A DNA stretch of 64,000 bases, taken from the NCBI GenBank assembly GCA_963774305.1, contig CAVZEM010000007.1, forward strand, positions 263,021-327,020, in the 5' to 3' direction. The DNA comes from DASUPK01 sp963774305 (GTDB lineage: Bacteria > Actinomycetota > Thermoleophilia > Solirubrobacterales > 70-9). A model generated the notes under the pieces. It saw only the letters and a program-made list of their open reading frames with translations. It searched no databases and was not told where the DNA came from. This document shows positions 26,939 to 36,235 of this stretch, piece by piece (the first letter of the stretch is position 1; each line of letters starts with the position of its first letter). Both the position numbers and the translations under genes were made by a program.

Positions 26939-27015
26939 CCGACCTCCTTGACATGGCACGGGTTGCGCCTGGCGGCGCACCCTCGCATACGGCCTACGCC
27001 CCATATCTTCTCACG

Positions 27016-27744
27016 GTGGCCATTTCGGCAAACCGGCCGAGCAAGGAGGAGACGCTGCAACTCTTCACCGGGCTGCCTCGGCGCTATGACCTCGCGGGGG
27101 CCGTGCTCAGCTTCGGGCAGGATCCGCGCTGGCGCCGGGCGATGGTGCGCAAGGTCGAGGCGGAGTCAGGCGACAGGGTGCTCGACGTCGCGACGGGGAC
27201 GGGCATGGTGGCGGAGGCCCTGGTTCGCCGCTACGGGTGCTCGGTTGTGGGCCTCGATCAGAGCCCGGAGATGCTCTCCGGGGCCCGGGCGAAGCTCGAT
27301 CGCGATCCGGGGCTCGCTTCGCACATCGAATTGGTCCGGGGGGAGGCTGAGAGCCTCCCCTTCGGCGACGCGGAGTTCGACCACCTCACCTTCACCTACC
27401 TGGTCCGATACGTCGACGACCCGGGATCAACCCTGGCCGAGCTGGCTCGCGTAGTAAAGCCAGGTGGCCGAATCGCCTCGCTCGAGTTCATGCTCCCGCC
27501 CAACCCCATCGCCCGCGCCCTCTGGCATGCCTACACGCGGCTCTGCATGCCGGTCCTCGGCCGGCTGATCTCGCCTGACTGGTACGAGGTTGGCCGCTTC
27601 CTCGGGCCGAGCATCACCGATCTCTACTGGCGGCTGCCGCTCGACCGGCAGCTGGAGCTCTGGCGGTCCGCGGGGATCGAGCGGCCGGAGGCGCGCGTGA
27701 TGAGCTTCGGCGGCGGGGTCGTGAGCTGGGGCACGCGTGCCTGA
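27016..27744 (+). CDS. UbiE/MenG-like class I methyltransferase
   Basis: 242 residues from GTG 27016, 6 nt after TATCTT (leaderless). SAM-binding motifs: VLDVATGTGMVAEALVRR (I), SVVGLDQSPEML (II), and FDHLTFTYLVRYVDDP (post-II), with the FTGLPRRYDLAGAVLSFG opening typical of UbiE/MenG quinone methyltransferases. Probably methylates demethylmenaquinone or a related ring compound. It overlaps the next gene by 8 nt, so it is translationally coupled to a membrane protein. Confidence 0.75.
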   Translation: MAISANRPSKEETLQLFTGLPRRYDLAGAVLSFGQDPRWRRAMVRKVEAESGDRVLDVATGTGMVAEALVRRYGCSVVGLDQSPEMLSGARAKLDRDPGLASHIELVRGEAESLPFGDAEFDHLTFTYLVRYVDDPGSTLAELARVVKPGGRIASLEFMLPPNPIARALWHAYTRLCMPVLGRLISPDWYEVGRFLGPSITDLYWRLPLDRQLELWRSAGIERPEARVMSFGGGVVSWGTRA

Positions 27745-28477
27745 GCAGCGGCCGGCCTTCTACGCCCTGCGCCCCGGCGGCTGGCGCGACCTCGTCACCG
27801 TGCTGCATCCGCCCTATACGGCCTGGAACCTGGCCAATGTCTGCTTCGGGGCCGCCGCGGCGGCGCAGATCCACACCGATCGGTTCGTCGCCACGCTCGC
27901 GGCCTTCTTCCTCGCCGTCGGGATCAGCGCCCACACGCTCGACGAGCTCAACGGGCGCCCGCTGAAGACACAGCTCTCGGACCGGACCCTGATAGCGCTC
28001 GCCGCCGCCTCGCTGGCGGGCGCCATGGGGATCGGCATCGCCGGCTGCATCATCGTCTCGGCAACCCTGATCCCGTTCGTGCTGGCGGGCGGCTTCTTCG
28101 TCGTCGCCTACAACCTCGAGCTCTTCGGCGGGCGCTTCCACACGGCCTTCTGGCTTGCCTTCGCCTGGGCGGCATTCCCGGCGCTCACCTCGTGGTGGGT
28201 CAACACCCTGTCATTTGCCTCGGTGGAGGTGGACGTGGCCGGCGTACTGGTGGCCGCCGGCTGCTTCGGCCTGGTCAGCGTGCAGAGGACGCTCTCGACC
28301 CCGGTCCGCAGGCTGCGACGAAAGACGGTCTCGGTCACCGGCGAGCAGCGCCTCGACGACGGCACCGTCATTCCTCTGACGGTCGCGGAGATCTCCGGGC
28401 CGCTCGACGCGTCGCTGCGCGGTCTCTCGTGGGCTGTCGTGGTCCTGTCGATCGGGCTGGTGGTGATCCGCTACTAG
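27737..28477 (+). CDS. Membrane protein, possible UbiA-like
   Basis: 246 residues with about six or seven hydrophobic segments between residues 30 and 245. The loop GISAHTLDELNGRPLKTQL after the second helix resembles the polar loop of UbiA prenyltransferases, but the usual two Asp-rich motifs are incomplete. Coupling to a UbiE-like methyltransferase makes a prenyl-quinone role tempting; this is unproven. Ends four bases before the convergent DsbA-like gene. Confidence 0.55.
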   Translation: MPEQRPAFYALRPGGWRDLVTVLHPPYTAWNLANVCFGAAAAAQIHTDRFVATLAAFFLAVGISAHTLDELNGRPLKTQLSDRTLIALAAASLAGAMGIGIAGCIIVSATLIPFVLAGGFFVVAYNLELFGGRFHTAFWLAFAWAAFPALTSWWVNTLSFASVEVDVAGVLVAAGCFGLVSVQRTLSTPVRRLRRKTVSVTGEQRLDDGTVIPLTVAEISGPLDASLRGLSWAVVVLSIGLVVIRY

Positions 28478-28481
28478 ATGC

Positions 28482-29006
28482 TCATCCGGCGGATACCTCG
28501 AGCGCCGCGGTCAGTGACGCGGCATCGAAGGAGCCACCGTGCAGCCGCCCGCCGACGAAGAAGCCCGGCGTCCCGGTGACGCCGCTGGCGAGCCCGCTGT
28601 CTACGTCGCGCTGGACCCTGGGGGCGTGGACCTCCGAGTCGAGCTCGCTGGTGAAGCGGTCGACGTCGAGGCCGAGCTCGGTTGCCTGCCCAATCAGGTC
28701 CTCGCGGCTGAGCGCGCCCCGGGACTCGTACATGCGGTCGTGCATCTCCCAGAACGCCCCCTGGGCGGCGGCCGCCTCCGCCGCCTGGGCGGCGCGCTCG
28801 GCGTCGGGATGGACGTTTCGCAGCGGGAAGTGGCGGAAGACGAACAGCAGCCGCCCGGCGAGCTGATCCCGCAGGCGGTGGACGATCGGATAGGCCGCGG
28901 TGCAGTACGGGCACTGGAAGTCCCCGTACATGACCAGCTCGAGCTCGGCCCGGTCGGGGCCGTCGACGTGGTCCTCCGCTGAGATGGGTGGAGTGAGCTG
29001 GCCCAA
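28482..29006 (-). CDS. DsbA-family thioredoxin-like oxidoreductase
   Basis: 174 residues. Thioredoxin fold with active site C32-P-Y-C35 in YGDFQCPYCTAAYP, helical insertion domain, and cis-Pro loop GTPGFFVGG. No signal peptide or membrane anchor, so cytosolic, as in the FrnE/DsbA-like group. Start is a TTG at 29006; other in-frame starts are possible. Diverges from the broken antiporter gene. Confidence 0.82.
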   Translation of the reverse strand: MGQLTPPISAEDHVDGPDRAELELVMYGDFQCPYCTAAYPIVHRLRDQLAGRLLFVFRHFPLRNVHPDAERAAQAAEAAAAQGAFWEMHDRMYESRGALSREDLIGQATELGLDVDRFTSELDSEVHAPRVQRDVDSGLASGVTGTPGFFVGGRLHGGSFDAASLTAALEVSAG

Positions 29007-29031
29007 GGATCAGCGAGCTTAGACTCGCGGC

Positions 29032-29581
29032 GTGAACGACATCGAGGTCCTGATTGCGCTGGTGGCCACGGCGATCGTTCTGGTTCGCCTCGCGGATGCG
29101 ATCTCGATCCCGCACTCGATCGTCCTGGTGCTGGGTGGGTTGGGGATCGGCTTCATCCCGGGAGCGCCCCACCCTCGAGCTGCAGCCGGACGTCGTCTTC
29201 CTGGTTTTCCTGCCGCCGCTGCTTCAGTCCGCCGGCTACTGGGCCTCGCCGAAGGAGCTCCGCGCCGAGCTGGTCCCGCTCACCTGGCTTGTGATCGGGC
29301 TCTCGCTGGCCACGATGGTTGCGGTCGCGGCCGTCGCGCAGGCGGTGATTCCCAGCATCAGCTGGGCCGAGGGCTTCGTGCTGGTGGCCGCCCTCCAGGG
29401 TGAGGACAGCGAGCTGCCCATCGAGGATCCGCTGACCGGCTACCGCAGGCTGCGGGAGGACCTGATCCAGACGGAGCGCGACACGCTGCTCGGCATGCGC
29501 AACAACGGCCGCATCAAGCAGGACCTCTTCCGCCACATCCAGCGAGACATCGACCTGGACGAAGCCCGGCTCGGGACTTAG
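29032..29581 (+). pseudogene. Na+/H+ antiporter (NhaP-type) with frameshift and internal deletion
   Basis: N-terminus from GTG 29032 (leaderless, TAGACT at 29020-29025) gives LVRLADAISIPHSIVLVLGG, a CPA1 first helix. After GFIPGAP the reading frame shifts by one base in a run of four C (about 29167-29170) into TLELQPDVVFLVFLPPLLQSA. After SWAEGFVLVAAL the protein jumps straight to the cytosolic tail RRLREDLIQTERDTLL...DEARLG. The central transport helices, probably over 250 residues, are gone, so it cannot work as an antiporter. Confidence 0.82.
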
Positions 29582-30519
29582 TTCGCCGGAGCTGGCTCCG
29601 GATCGAAGTGAGTGATTCGGCGGAACTCGCGGAGGCGCTCGTCGATCTCCTCGCGGCTGAGTGACTGGACCCGCTCGGTGCCGAAACCCTCGACGTTGAA
29701 CGAGGCCAGCACTGAGCCGTAGGCCATTCCCAGGCGCAGGACGGTGTGGTCGAGGACGGATTCGCCGGCGGCTCGGCGGCTGTCCAGGTAGCCGAGGAAG
29801 CCGCCCGCAAACGTGTCGCCGGCGCCGGTCGGGTCCCGAACGTCCTCGAGCATGAAGCCGGGGATCGCGAAGAACTCGTCGCCGCAGAAGAGCGCCGCAC
29901 CGTACTCGCCGCGCTTGGCCACGACGACCTTGGGGCCCATCTCCATCGTGGCCCGAGCGGCGCGCGCGAGGTTGGGTTCGCCGGTCAGCTCCCGGATCTC
30001 GGCGTCGTTGAGCATCAGGCAGTCCACCTCGGCGATCGCAGCCTTCAGCGCGTCGCGTGCCGAGTCGAGCCAGAAGTTCATCGAGTCGAGTCCGACGAAC
30101 TCGGCTCCCTCGCACGAGCGCCGCACTCGCCGTTGGAGCTGCGGCTGGATGTTTCCGAGGAAGAGCATCTCGGCGCTCCTGGACTCCTCGGAAAGCTTCG
30201 GGTCGAAGTCCGCGAAGACGTTGAGTTGGGTGTCGTCGGTGTGCGCGACGTTCATGTCGTACTCGTAGTGGCCCTTCCAGAAGAAGGTCTTGCCGTCCTC
30301 CACCTGCTCGACGTCGTCGGTGATCACGCCACGGCGCTCGAGCACGCCGAGCTCGCCCTCGCCGAAGTCATCGCCGACCGGTCCGACCACCCGAACCTCC
30401 GTGAAGAAGCTCGCGGCCAGCGAGAAGTGGACGGCTGAGCCGCCCAGCATCCGCTCGCGCTCGCCGAACGGCGTGCGCACGGAATCAAAGGCAATCGACC
30501 CTACGACGGTTAGCGACAT
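29578..30519 (-). CDS. PfkB-family sugar kinase
   Basis: 313 residues. N-terminal glycine motif MLGGSAVHFSLAASFF and the C-terminal PfkB signature DPTGAGDTFAGGFLGYL with the catalytic Asp. Phosphorylates a sugar or nucleoside with ATP; the exact substrate is not clear. ATG follows AAGGAT closely. Its 3' end overlaps the tail of the antiporter remnant by four bases, and its 5' end diverges from the quinone oxidoreductase with 11 bp between. Confidence 0.87.
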   Translation of the reverse strand: MSLTVVGSIAFDSVRTPFGERERMLGGSAVHFSLAASFFTEVRVVGPVGDDFGEGELGVLERRGVITDDVEQVEDGKTFFWKGHYEYDMNVAHTDDTQLNVFADFDPKLSEESRSAEMLFLGNIQPQLQRRVRRSCEGAEFVGLDSMNFWLDSARDALKAAIAEVDCLMLNDAEIRELTGEPNLARAARATMEMGPKVVVAKRGEYGAALFCGDEFFAIPGFMLEDVRDPTGAGDTFAGGFLGYLDSRRAAGESVLDHTVLRLGMAYGSVLASFNVEGFGTERVQSLSREEIDERLREFRRITHFDPEPAPAN

Positions 30520-30530
30520 ATCCTTGTCTG

Positions 30531-31478
30531 GTGAAGGCTATTCAGATCGAGGAGTTCGGCGGGCCAGAGCAGCTCAAGCTGGTCGACTTGCCGGACCCCG
30601 AGCCCTCCGACGGCATGGTCGTCGTGGACGTCAACCGCTCCGGGATCAACTGGGCGGACACGCACGCGATCCGCAATGACTACCTCGCCGAGCAGGAGCT
30701 GCCGCTGATTCCCGGCGCCGAGATCGCCGGGACGACCGCCGACGGGAAGCGCGTCGCGGCGCTGATGAGCAACGGGGGATACGCCCAGAAGGCGGCGGTC
30801 CCCCAGGCCTTCCTGGTTCCGTTGCCCGATGAGGTCTCCGACGAGCAGGCGGCGGGCCTGCTGCTCCAGGGGCTGACGGCCCACGCGCTGTTGCACTACT
30901 GCGCCCACGTCGAGAAGGGCGAGACGGTCGTGGTCGAGGCCGCGGGAGGCGGAACCGGCTCCCTCGCCGTTCAGCTCGCCAAGCGGGCGGGCGCCAAGGT
31001 GATCGGCCTGGCCTCGACCGAGGAGAAGCGGGCGCTGGCGGAACGGCTCGGTGCCGACGCCACGGCCGACTCCCGCGCCGACGATCTCAAGGCGGCGATC
31101 CTCGAGGCCAATGGCGGCGAGAAGGTGGACGTCGTCCTGCACATGAGCGGCACCGGGTTCGAGGCGGAGCTCAGCTCGCTCAACATGCTCGGCAGGATCG
31201 TCTGCTTCGGGAACGCCGCCCGCCATCCGAACGAGGTGGCGACGAACTATCTGCTGCAGACCTCGAAGTCGGTGCTCGGCTTCTGGCTGGTCCCGCTGAT
31301 CGCCCGGCGCCAGGACCTGATCGCCTCGATGCTTGAGGACCTGCTCGGCGCGGTCGCGGCGGGTGAGCTCCAGGTGACGATCGGAGCCACCTATCCGCTG
31401 AGCGAGGCCGCTCGCGCCCACGAGGCCATGCAGGAGCGGGGTACGACCGGCAAGCTGCTGCTCGATCCCTCGAAGTAG
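30531..31478 (+). CDS. Quinone-oxidoreductase-like MDR dehydrogenase
   Basis: 315 residues of the medium-chain dehydrogenase/reductase superfamily. GroES-like N-terminal domain (SGINWADTHAIRNDYL), then Rossmann domain with VVEAAGGGTGSLAVQLAKRAGAKVIG. No zinc-ligand cysteines, so it is of the QOR type using NADPH. GTG start 6 nt after TATCCT. Its stop codon touches the ATG of the helicase gene, so the two form one transcript. Confidence 0.87.
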   Translation: MKAIQIEEFGGPEQLKLVDLPDPEPSDGMVVVDVNRSGINWADTHAIRNDYLAEQELPLIPGAEIAGTTADGKRVAALMSNGGYAQKAAVPQAFLVPLPDEVSDEQAAGLLLQGLTAHALLHYCAHVEKGETVVVEAAGGGTGSLAVQLAKRAGAKVIGLASTEEKRALAERLGADATADSRADDLKAAILEANGGEKVDVVLHMSGTGFEAELSSLNMLGRIVCFGNAARHPNEVATNYLLQTSKSVLGFWLVPLIARRQDLIASMLEDLLGAVAAGELQVTIGATYPLSEAARAHEAMQERGTTGKLLLDPSK

Positions 31479-32909
31479 ATGGCTGAGACAAAGACCGCAA
31501 CCTCCTTCAAGGAGCTCGGCCTGTCCGATGGTCTGCTGCAGACCCTCGAGGAACTCGGCTACGCCGAGCCGACGCCGATCCAGTCCCAGGCGATCCCGGA
31601 GCTGCTCAACGGCCACGACGTGATCGGCCAGGCGCAGACCGGCAGCGGCAAGACCGCCGCCTTCGGCCTGCCGATGCTCGAGTACATCGACCCGGAGAAC
31701 GAGGAGACGCAGGCGATCGTCCTCACCCCGACGCGTGAGCTCTGCATCCAGGTGACGCAGGCCCTGCGGGCGTACGCCGAGCACCTGGAGGGCGTGAACG
31801 TGGTGGCCGTCTTCGGCGGCGCTCCGATCCGCGAGCAGCAGTCGCGGCTCCGTCACGGCGCGCAGGTGGTCGTCGCCACGGTCGGCCGGATGATGGATCT
31901 GATCTCACGCAAGTCTCTGGTGCTCACCGCGGCCCGGTACGTCGTCCTCGATGAGGCCGACGAGATGCTCGACCTCGGGTTCATCGAGGACGTCGAGAAG
32001 ATCCTGCGGATGTGCCCGAACGGGCGCCAGACGCTGCTTTTCTCCGCGACCATGCCGGCGCCGGTTGCGAGGCTCGCAGAGACCTACATGTACGACCCGG
32101 TCACGATCCGGGTGACCCCGAAGAAGCTCACGGTCGACTCGGTCGAGCAGGCCTACGTGATGGTCGAGCCCCGCCAGAAGCTGGAGCGCCTCGCCGAGGT
32201 GCTGAAGGCGGAGGAACCCGAGCAGGCGATCATTTTCGTGCGGACCAAGATCGGGGCCGCCAGGCTCGGCAGGGACCTCGGCGACAAGGGTCTGCGCGTC
32301 AAGGCGCTGCATGGCGACCTCAGTCAGGGCCAGCGCGACGGGGTGATGATCTCCTTCAAGGAGCACAAGACGCCGCTGCTGGTGGCGACCGACATCGCGG
32401 CGAGGGGCCTCGACATCGAGCACGTCACCCACGTCATCAACTACGACCTGCCGAACAATCCCGAGATCTACGTCCACCGCATCGGGCGCACCGGCCGGGT
32501 CGGCCGCACCGGCCGGGCGATCACCTTCGCCACCGCCAAGCAGGCGGGCGAGTTGAAGGAGATCGAGCGCACGGTGAAGGCGCCGATCGGCGAATGGGAG
32601 CCGCCCGAGGAGCGCCTGGAGCACGCCCCGACCCCACGACACCGCGAGGGACCGCCCCCTGTGCCGACGAATGGCACCGTCAAGCTGTTCGTCAACCGCG
32701 GCAAGCGGGGTGGGCTCACCGAGGAGGACCTGAGCTGGGCGCTGACCGAGGGCGCTGTCCTCCCCGAGGAGGCGATCCACTCGATTCGGGTCCTGGACCG
32801 CTTCTCGTTCGTGGAGGTGGCCGCGGATCAGGCTGAGCGAGCGGTGGAGTACCTGGACGGGACGAAGCTCAAGGGCAAGCAGATCCGGATGGAGATCGCC
32901 CGCAGCTGA
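31479..32909 (+). CDS. DEAD-box RNA helicase with DbpA-type C-terminal domain
   Basis: 476 residues. Q motif (GYAEPTPIQSQAIP), Walker A AQTGSGKT (residues 52-59), PTRELCIQV, DEADEMLDLGF, SATMP, ARGLDIEHV and HRIGRTGRVGRTGRA are all present, so it should unwind RNA with ATP. The last 75 residues form the DbpA RNA-binding domain (VKLFVNRGKRGGLTEEDL), as in CsdA/DbpA helicases that act on ribosome assembly or cold-stressed mRNA. It starts directly after the upstream stop. Confidence 0.93.
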   Translation: MAETKTATSFKELGLSDGLLQTLEELGYAEPTPIQSQAIPELLNGHDVIGQAQTGSGKTAAFGLPMLEYIDPENEETQAIVLTPTRELCIQVTQALRAYAEHLEGVNVVAVFGGAPIREQQSRLRHGAQVVVATVGRMMDLISRKSLVLTAARYVVLDEADEMLDLGFIEDVEKILRMCPNGRQTLLFSATMPAPVARLAETYMYDPVTIRVTPKKLTVDSVEQAYVMVEPRQKLERLAEVLKAEEPEQAIIFVRTKIGAARLGRDLGDKGLRVKALHGDLSQGQRDGVMISFKEHKTPLLVATDIAARGLDIEHVTHVINYDLPNNPEIYVHRIGRTGRVGRTGRAITFATAKQAGELKEIERTVKAPIGEWEPPEERLEHAPTPRHREGPPPVPTNGTVKLFVNRGKRGGLTEEDLSWALTEGAVLPEEAIHSIRVLDRFSFVEVAADQAERAVEYLDGTKLKGKQIRMEIARS

Positions 32910-32939
32910 TGCGAGGGGGCGCCGACAGGCGCCACCCGT

Positions 32940-33308
32940 TCAAGGAGTGACGAGCTCCTCGATCTTCCCGATCAGGTCCTCCCACTCGAAGGGCTTGGGG
33001 ACGATGTCATTTGCGCCCAGCTTGCGCATTCGCTCGGGCTCCTGAGCGTCGAGGTGGGCGGAGATCATCAGCACCGGGATCTTGGAGCCCTTGCCCCTGA
33101 TCTCCTCGAGCACCTCGGTCCCGGACTTGTTGGGCATCATCGCGTCGAGCAGGATCACGTCGGGCTCCTTGGGGCTGAGCTCGCGAAGCCGCTCCAGCGC
33201 CTCGACTCCGTCGGTCGCGGTGACCACCTCGTAGCCCTCCATCTCCAGGCGGCGCTGGAGCATGAGCAGGACGGTCTCGGAGTCGTCCGCTACCAGCAGG
33301 CGGGTCAC
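32940..33308 (-). CDS. Single-domain response regulator
   Basis: 122 residues, receiver domain only. Acidic pair in VADDSE (D8, D9), phosphoacceptor D55 in LLDAMMP, and K105 in VPKPFEW are in place. With no output domain it must act on a partner protein, like CheY or Spo0F. Its start overlaps the end of the sensor kinase gene by 4 nt, so it is very likely that kinase's partner. Confidence 0.9.
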   Translation of the reverse strand: MTRLLVADDSETVLLMLQRRLEMEGYEVVTATDGVEALERLRELSPKEPDVILLDAMMPNKSGTEVLEEIRGKGSKIPVLMISAHLDAQEPERMRKLGANDIVPKPFEWEDLIGKIEELVTP

Positions 33309-34816
33309 CCGGCAGCTCCCGCCTTCGTCCTGCGCGTGGGTGCCTCGCGGTTCGGCCGGCCATCCTTGGCGATCGGCAACACGAAGCGAAAGGTAGCGCC
33401 CTCGCCCGGGGACGAGTTCGCTGTGATCGCACCGCCATGCAGCTCAACGAGCGATTTGGCGATCGCCAGGCCCAGGCCGGTGCCGCCGACGGACTGAGTC
33501 TCCGTGCTGTCGGCGCGCCAGAAGCGGTCGAAGACATGCTCGAGCTGGTCCTCATCGAGGCCCGGGCCGTTGTCCGAGACGGCGAATGCGATCTCGTCGC
33601 CCACCTTCGTCGCCGCCAGCCGGACCTGGGCGCCCTCGGGCGCGTACTTGTTCGCGTTGGTCAGCAGGTTGGCGAGCACCTGCCCAATCCGGCCCGGGTC
33701 GGCATCGATGTCGGGCAGATCCTTCTCGACGTTGACGGTGAAGCGCTGGGCCTTGCCCTCGAAGTTGGGTCGCATCTGCCGGCCGATCCGCTGGGCCAGG
33801 GAGCGAACCGGCGTCGGCTCGGCCTCGATACGAAGCTTGCCGGCGTCGCTGCGGGCCAGGTCGAGCAGATCGTTGATCATCTTCTGCAGCTGCCCGGCGC
33901 TCTCGGCGATGACCTCCGCGGCCTCGAACTGCCGCGAGTTCAGCGACTTGCGCTGCGCCGTGAGCATCTCGGCGAAGCCCTTCACCACCGTCACCGGGGT
34001 CCGTAGCTCGTGCGAGACGGTGAGGACGAAGTCGTCCTTCATCTGCTCGATTCGATCACGTTCGCGCGCGTCCCGTTCGAGCGAGTTCGCCATCTCGTTG
34101 AAGGCGCGGCCCAGGGTTGCGATCTCGACCGGCCCGCCGACCTCCACCCGCGTCCGCAGGTCCCCTCCCGCGAGCCGCCGGGCGCCTTCGACGAGACGCC
34201 CCAGGGGGGCCCGCATCGAGTTGATCAGTCCCGAGAAGAGGATGAGCGCCGCGAGGAGGGCCCCGCCCAGCCCGGCCGCCACCAGGATCGTGGTGTTGCG
34301 GGTGTCCGTGCGGGCGTTGTCGCGGGCGGCGTCGCGGGCGGCGCGGGTATCGGTCGCCAGAGCGTCGCCGCTGTTGGTGACCGCGGAGGTGAGCCGGCGC
34401 TCGACCGGCGCCGGTGGTACCTGCTCATGGATCAGCGGCTCGGCGACCTTTTTGCGCCAGGCGGTCTCGCTGGCGACCAATTGATTGAGCTTCGCCACGA
34501 GCACCGTGTCGTCGTCGGTCAGGTCCCTGGCACGGCTGGCAGCGTCCGAGAAGCTGGCGGCCGCCTGGTTCAGCTCGACCTGACTGGGCTGCTGGTGAGC
34601 GGTTGCGGGTCGTGCCGCCGCCTGCTCGAGGATGAAGGCGGAGCGAAGGCGCTCGCTCTCCAGGTCGAGCTGGAAATACTGGGTGATGTCGTTCTCGTAG
34701 TGGACCCTGATCTGAAAGAGCCTGCCCACGCCGAGCAGGGAAACGATCAGGAGCAAGGCGAACAGGACCACGAATCCGATTCGCAGGCGCGCTGTCAGTG
34801 AGGGGTTGAATCTCAT
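33305..34816 (-). CDS. Membrane sensor histidine kinase
   Basis: 503 residues. TM1 about 12-34, an extracytoplasmic helical sensor (35-175), TM2 about 176-198, HAMP (199-250), HisKA with H269 in TVSHELRTP, and HATPase_c with N-box LANLLTNANKYAPEG, DNGPGLDEDQ and GGTGLGLAIAKSLVELHGG. Signals to the response regulator encoded 4 nt-overlapping downstream. The periplasmic part has no recognisable ligand domain; it is rich in Ala, Arg and Asp and may be a four-helix sensor. Confidence 0.92.
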   Translation of the reverse strand: MRFNPSLTARLRIGFVVLFALLLIVSLLGVGRLFQIRVHYENDITQYFQLDLESERLRSAFILEQAAARPATAHQQPSQVELNQAAASFSDAASRARDLTDDDTVLVAKLNQLVASETAWRKKVAEPLIHEQVPPAPVERRLTSAVTNSGDALATDTRAARDAARDNARTDTRNTTILVAAGLGGALLAALILFSGLINSMRAPLGRLVEGARRLAGGDLRTRVEVGGPVEIATLGRAFNEMANSLERDARERDRIEQMKDDFVLTVSHELRTPVTVVKGFAEMLTAQRKSLNSRQFEAAEVIAESAGQLQKMINDLLDLARSDAGKLRIEAEPTPVRSLAQRIGRQMRPNFEGKAQRFTVNVEKDLPDIDADPGRIGQVLANLLTNANKYAPEGAQVRLAATKVGDEIAFAVSDNGPGLDEDQLEHVFDRFWRADSTETQSVGGTGLGLAIAKSLVELHGGAITANSSPGEGATFRFVLPIAKDGRPNREAPTRRTKAGAAG

Positions 34817-34866
34817 TCTTTTTGTGTATCCCCGTTCTTCGCGTAGACTACGGACCAGGGGATCTC

Positions 34867-35373
34867 ATGGGTAAAGGATTGCTTGCTTGGTGGCGCCGCA
34901 GGATTGTGGCGCGAGGATTGGCCGGAGCGGCGTTCTTCGCTGTCCCGATAGTCGTGGCCGCATTGATCGGTTTCGGGACCGGATTCTCCGGCGTCGCCGG
35001 GGGCCTCTCGTCGATCACCAACGGCCCCGATGCCGTGTCGGCCTCCGCGCAGACAGGGCCGCGCAAGCTGAATCGGGCCGTGGTGGCGCTCGCGAGCCGG
35101 CAAACCAGCTCCAATGGGTCTGCTCCCTCGGGCACCAACGCAGGTGGCGGCTCGAACGGAAGCACCACGGGCACCAGCAACACGAGCAGCCGTGATTCGA
35201 GCGGCTCGCAGGCCCCAACGATCGACACGCCGACCCTCCCCGACGTGAGCTTGCCGGGTAGCGGCGGCGGCGCCGGTGGTGCCGTCAGCGGTGCGACCAA
35301 CGCCGTGAACGGCACGGTCAACAACGTGCTCGGCGGCGTCAACAACACCCTCAACGGCCTGCTCGGCCACTAG
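34867..35373 (+). CDS. Membrane-anchored Ser/Gly/Asn-rich surface protein
   Basis: 168 residues from ATG 34867 behind CAGGGGATC. One N-terminal hydrophobic helix (GLAGAAFFAVPIVVAALIG), then a low-complexity extracellular region rich in Ser, Thr, Gly and Asn (TSSNGSAPSGTNAGGGSNGS and GGVNNTLNGLLGH). Diverges from the sensor kinase gene; a TTGTGT-16-TAGACT promoter lies between. No family recognised. Confidence 0.65.
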   Translation: MGKGLLAWWRRRIVARGLAGAAFFAVPIVVAALIGFGTGFSGVAGGLSSITNGPDAVSASAQTGPRKLNRAVVALASRQTSSNGSAPSGTNAGGGSNGSTTGTSNTSSRDSSGSQAPTIDTPTLPDVSLPGSGGGAGGAVSGATNAVNGTVNNVLGGVNNTLNGLLGH

Positions 35374-35394
35374 TTCCAGGCAAACTCCCCCGGG

Positions 35395-36234
35395 TTGCTC
35401 GCCTTCGCGATCAGCCTCGCTTCGGCCTTTTCGTGGGGAGTCTCTGACTTCCTCGGCGGCCTGACCAGCCGGCGCCTGCCGGTCCTCGGCGTGCTGGCCG
35501 TTTCCCAGCCCGCCGGCCTGGTCCTGATTCTGATCGTGATCCTGCTGTTCGGCGCGGATCCGATCTCCGCCGACAAGCTCGCCATCGCCGCACTGGCGGG
35601 GGCGGCGTCGCTCGGTGGGCTGTGGGCGTTCTACGCGGCGATGGCGATGGGCACGGTCAGCGTGGTCGCTCCGATCGCGTCCCTCGGGGTGGTCGTGCCG
35701 GTGGCGTTTGGGCTCGCCAGGGGGGATTCGCCGGCAGCGATCCAGCTCGTGGGTCTCGTCCCCGCGATCGCCGGGGTGGTCATTCTGGGCTACGAGGAGC
35801 ACCCCGAACATGGCGGCGTCGCCCGTCGGTCGATCGTCCTGGCGATTCTCGCGGGATTGGGGTTCGGGATCTTCTTCACCGGGCTGGACTTGGCGGCCGC
35901 TGACAGACCTGGTTGGGCGGTGCTCGCGGTCCGGGTCGGCGGGGTGGCCACGGTCGCGATCGCGCTCCTCATTTCACGGCCGCGGCTCGCCGCGGTCTCG
36001 GGCTCGATCGCGGTTCTGCTCACCATCGGGTTCTTCGACGTCCTGGCAAACGCCCTGTTCGCGGTGGCGTCGACCAAGGGAGTCCTCCCGGTGGTGGCGG
36101 TTGGGGGCTCGATGTACCCGGCGTTCACCATCGCGCTCGCGCACGGAGTGCTCGGGGAGCGGCTGGCCCGGATCCAATGGGCGGGGGTGTTGCTCGCCCT
36201 GCTCGGCGTCGCCCTGATTGCGGCGGGCAGTTGA
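35395..36234 (+). CDS. EamA/DMT-family transporter
   Basis: 279 residues, ten hydrophobic helices in two repeated halves, with the EamA pattern FSWGVSDFLGG at the N-terminus and the second repeat starting near residue 150 (ILAGLGFGIFFTGLDLAA). Starts at a TTG; no clear ribosome-binding site. Probably exports a small metabolite through the inner membrane. Substrate unknown. Confidence 0.85.
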   Translation: MLAFAISLASAFSWGVSDFLGGLTSRRLPVLGVLAVSQPAGLVLILIVILLFGADPISADKLAIAALAGAASLGGLWAFYAAMAMGTVSVVAPIASLGVVVPVAFGLARGDSPAAIQLVGLVPAIAGVVILGYEEHPEHGGVARRSIVLAILAGLGFGIFFTGLDLAAADRPGWAVLAVRVGGVATVAIALLISRPRLAAVSGSIAVLLTIGFFDVLANALFAVASTKGVLPVVAVGGSMYPAFTIALAHGVLGERLARIQWAGVLLALLGVALIAAGS

Positions 36235-36235
36235 T

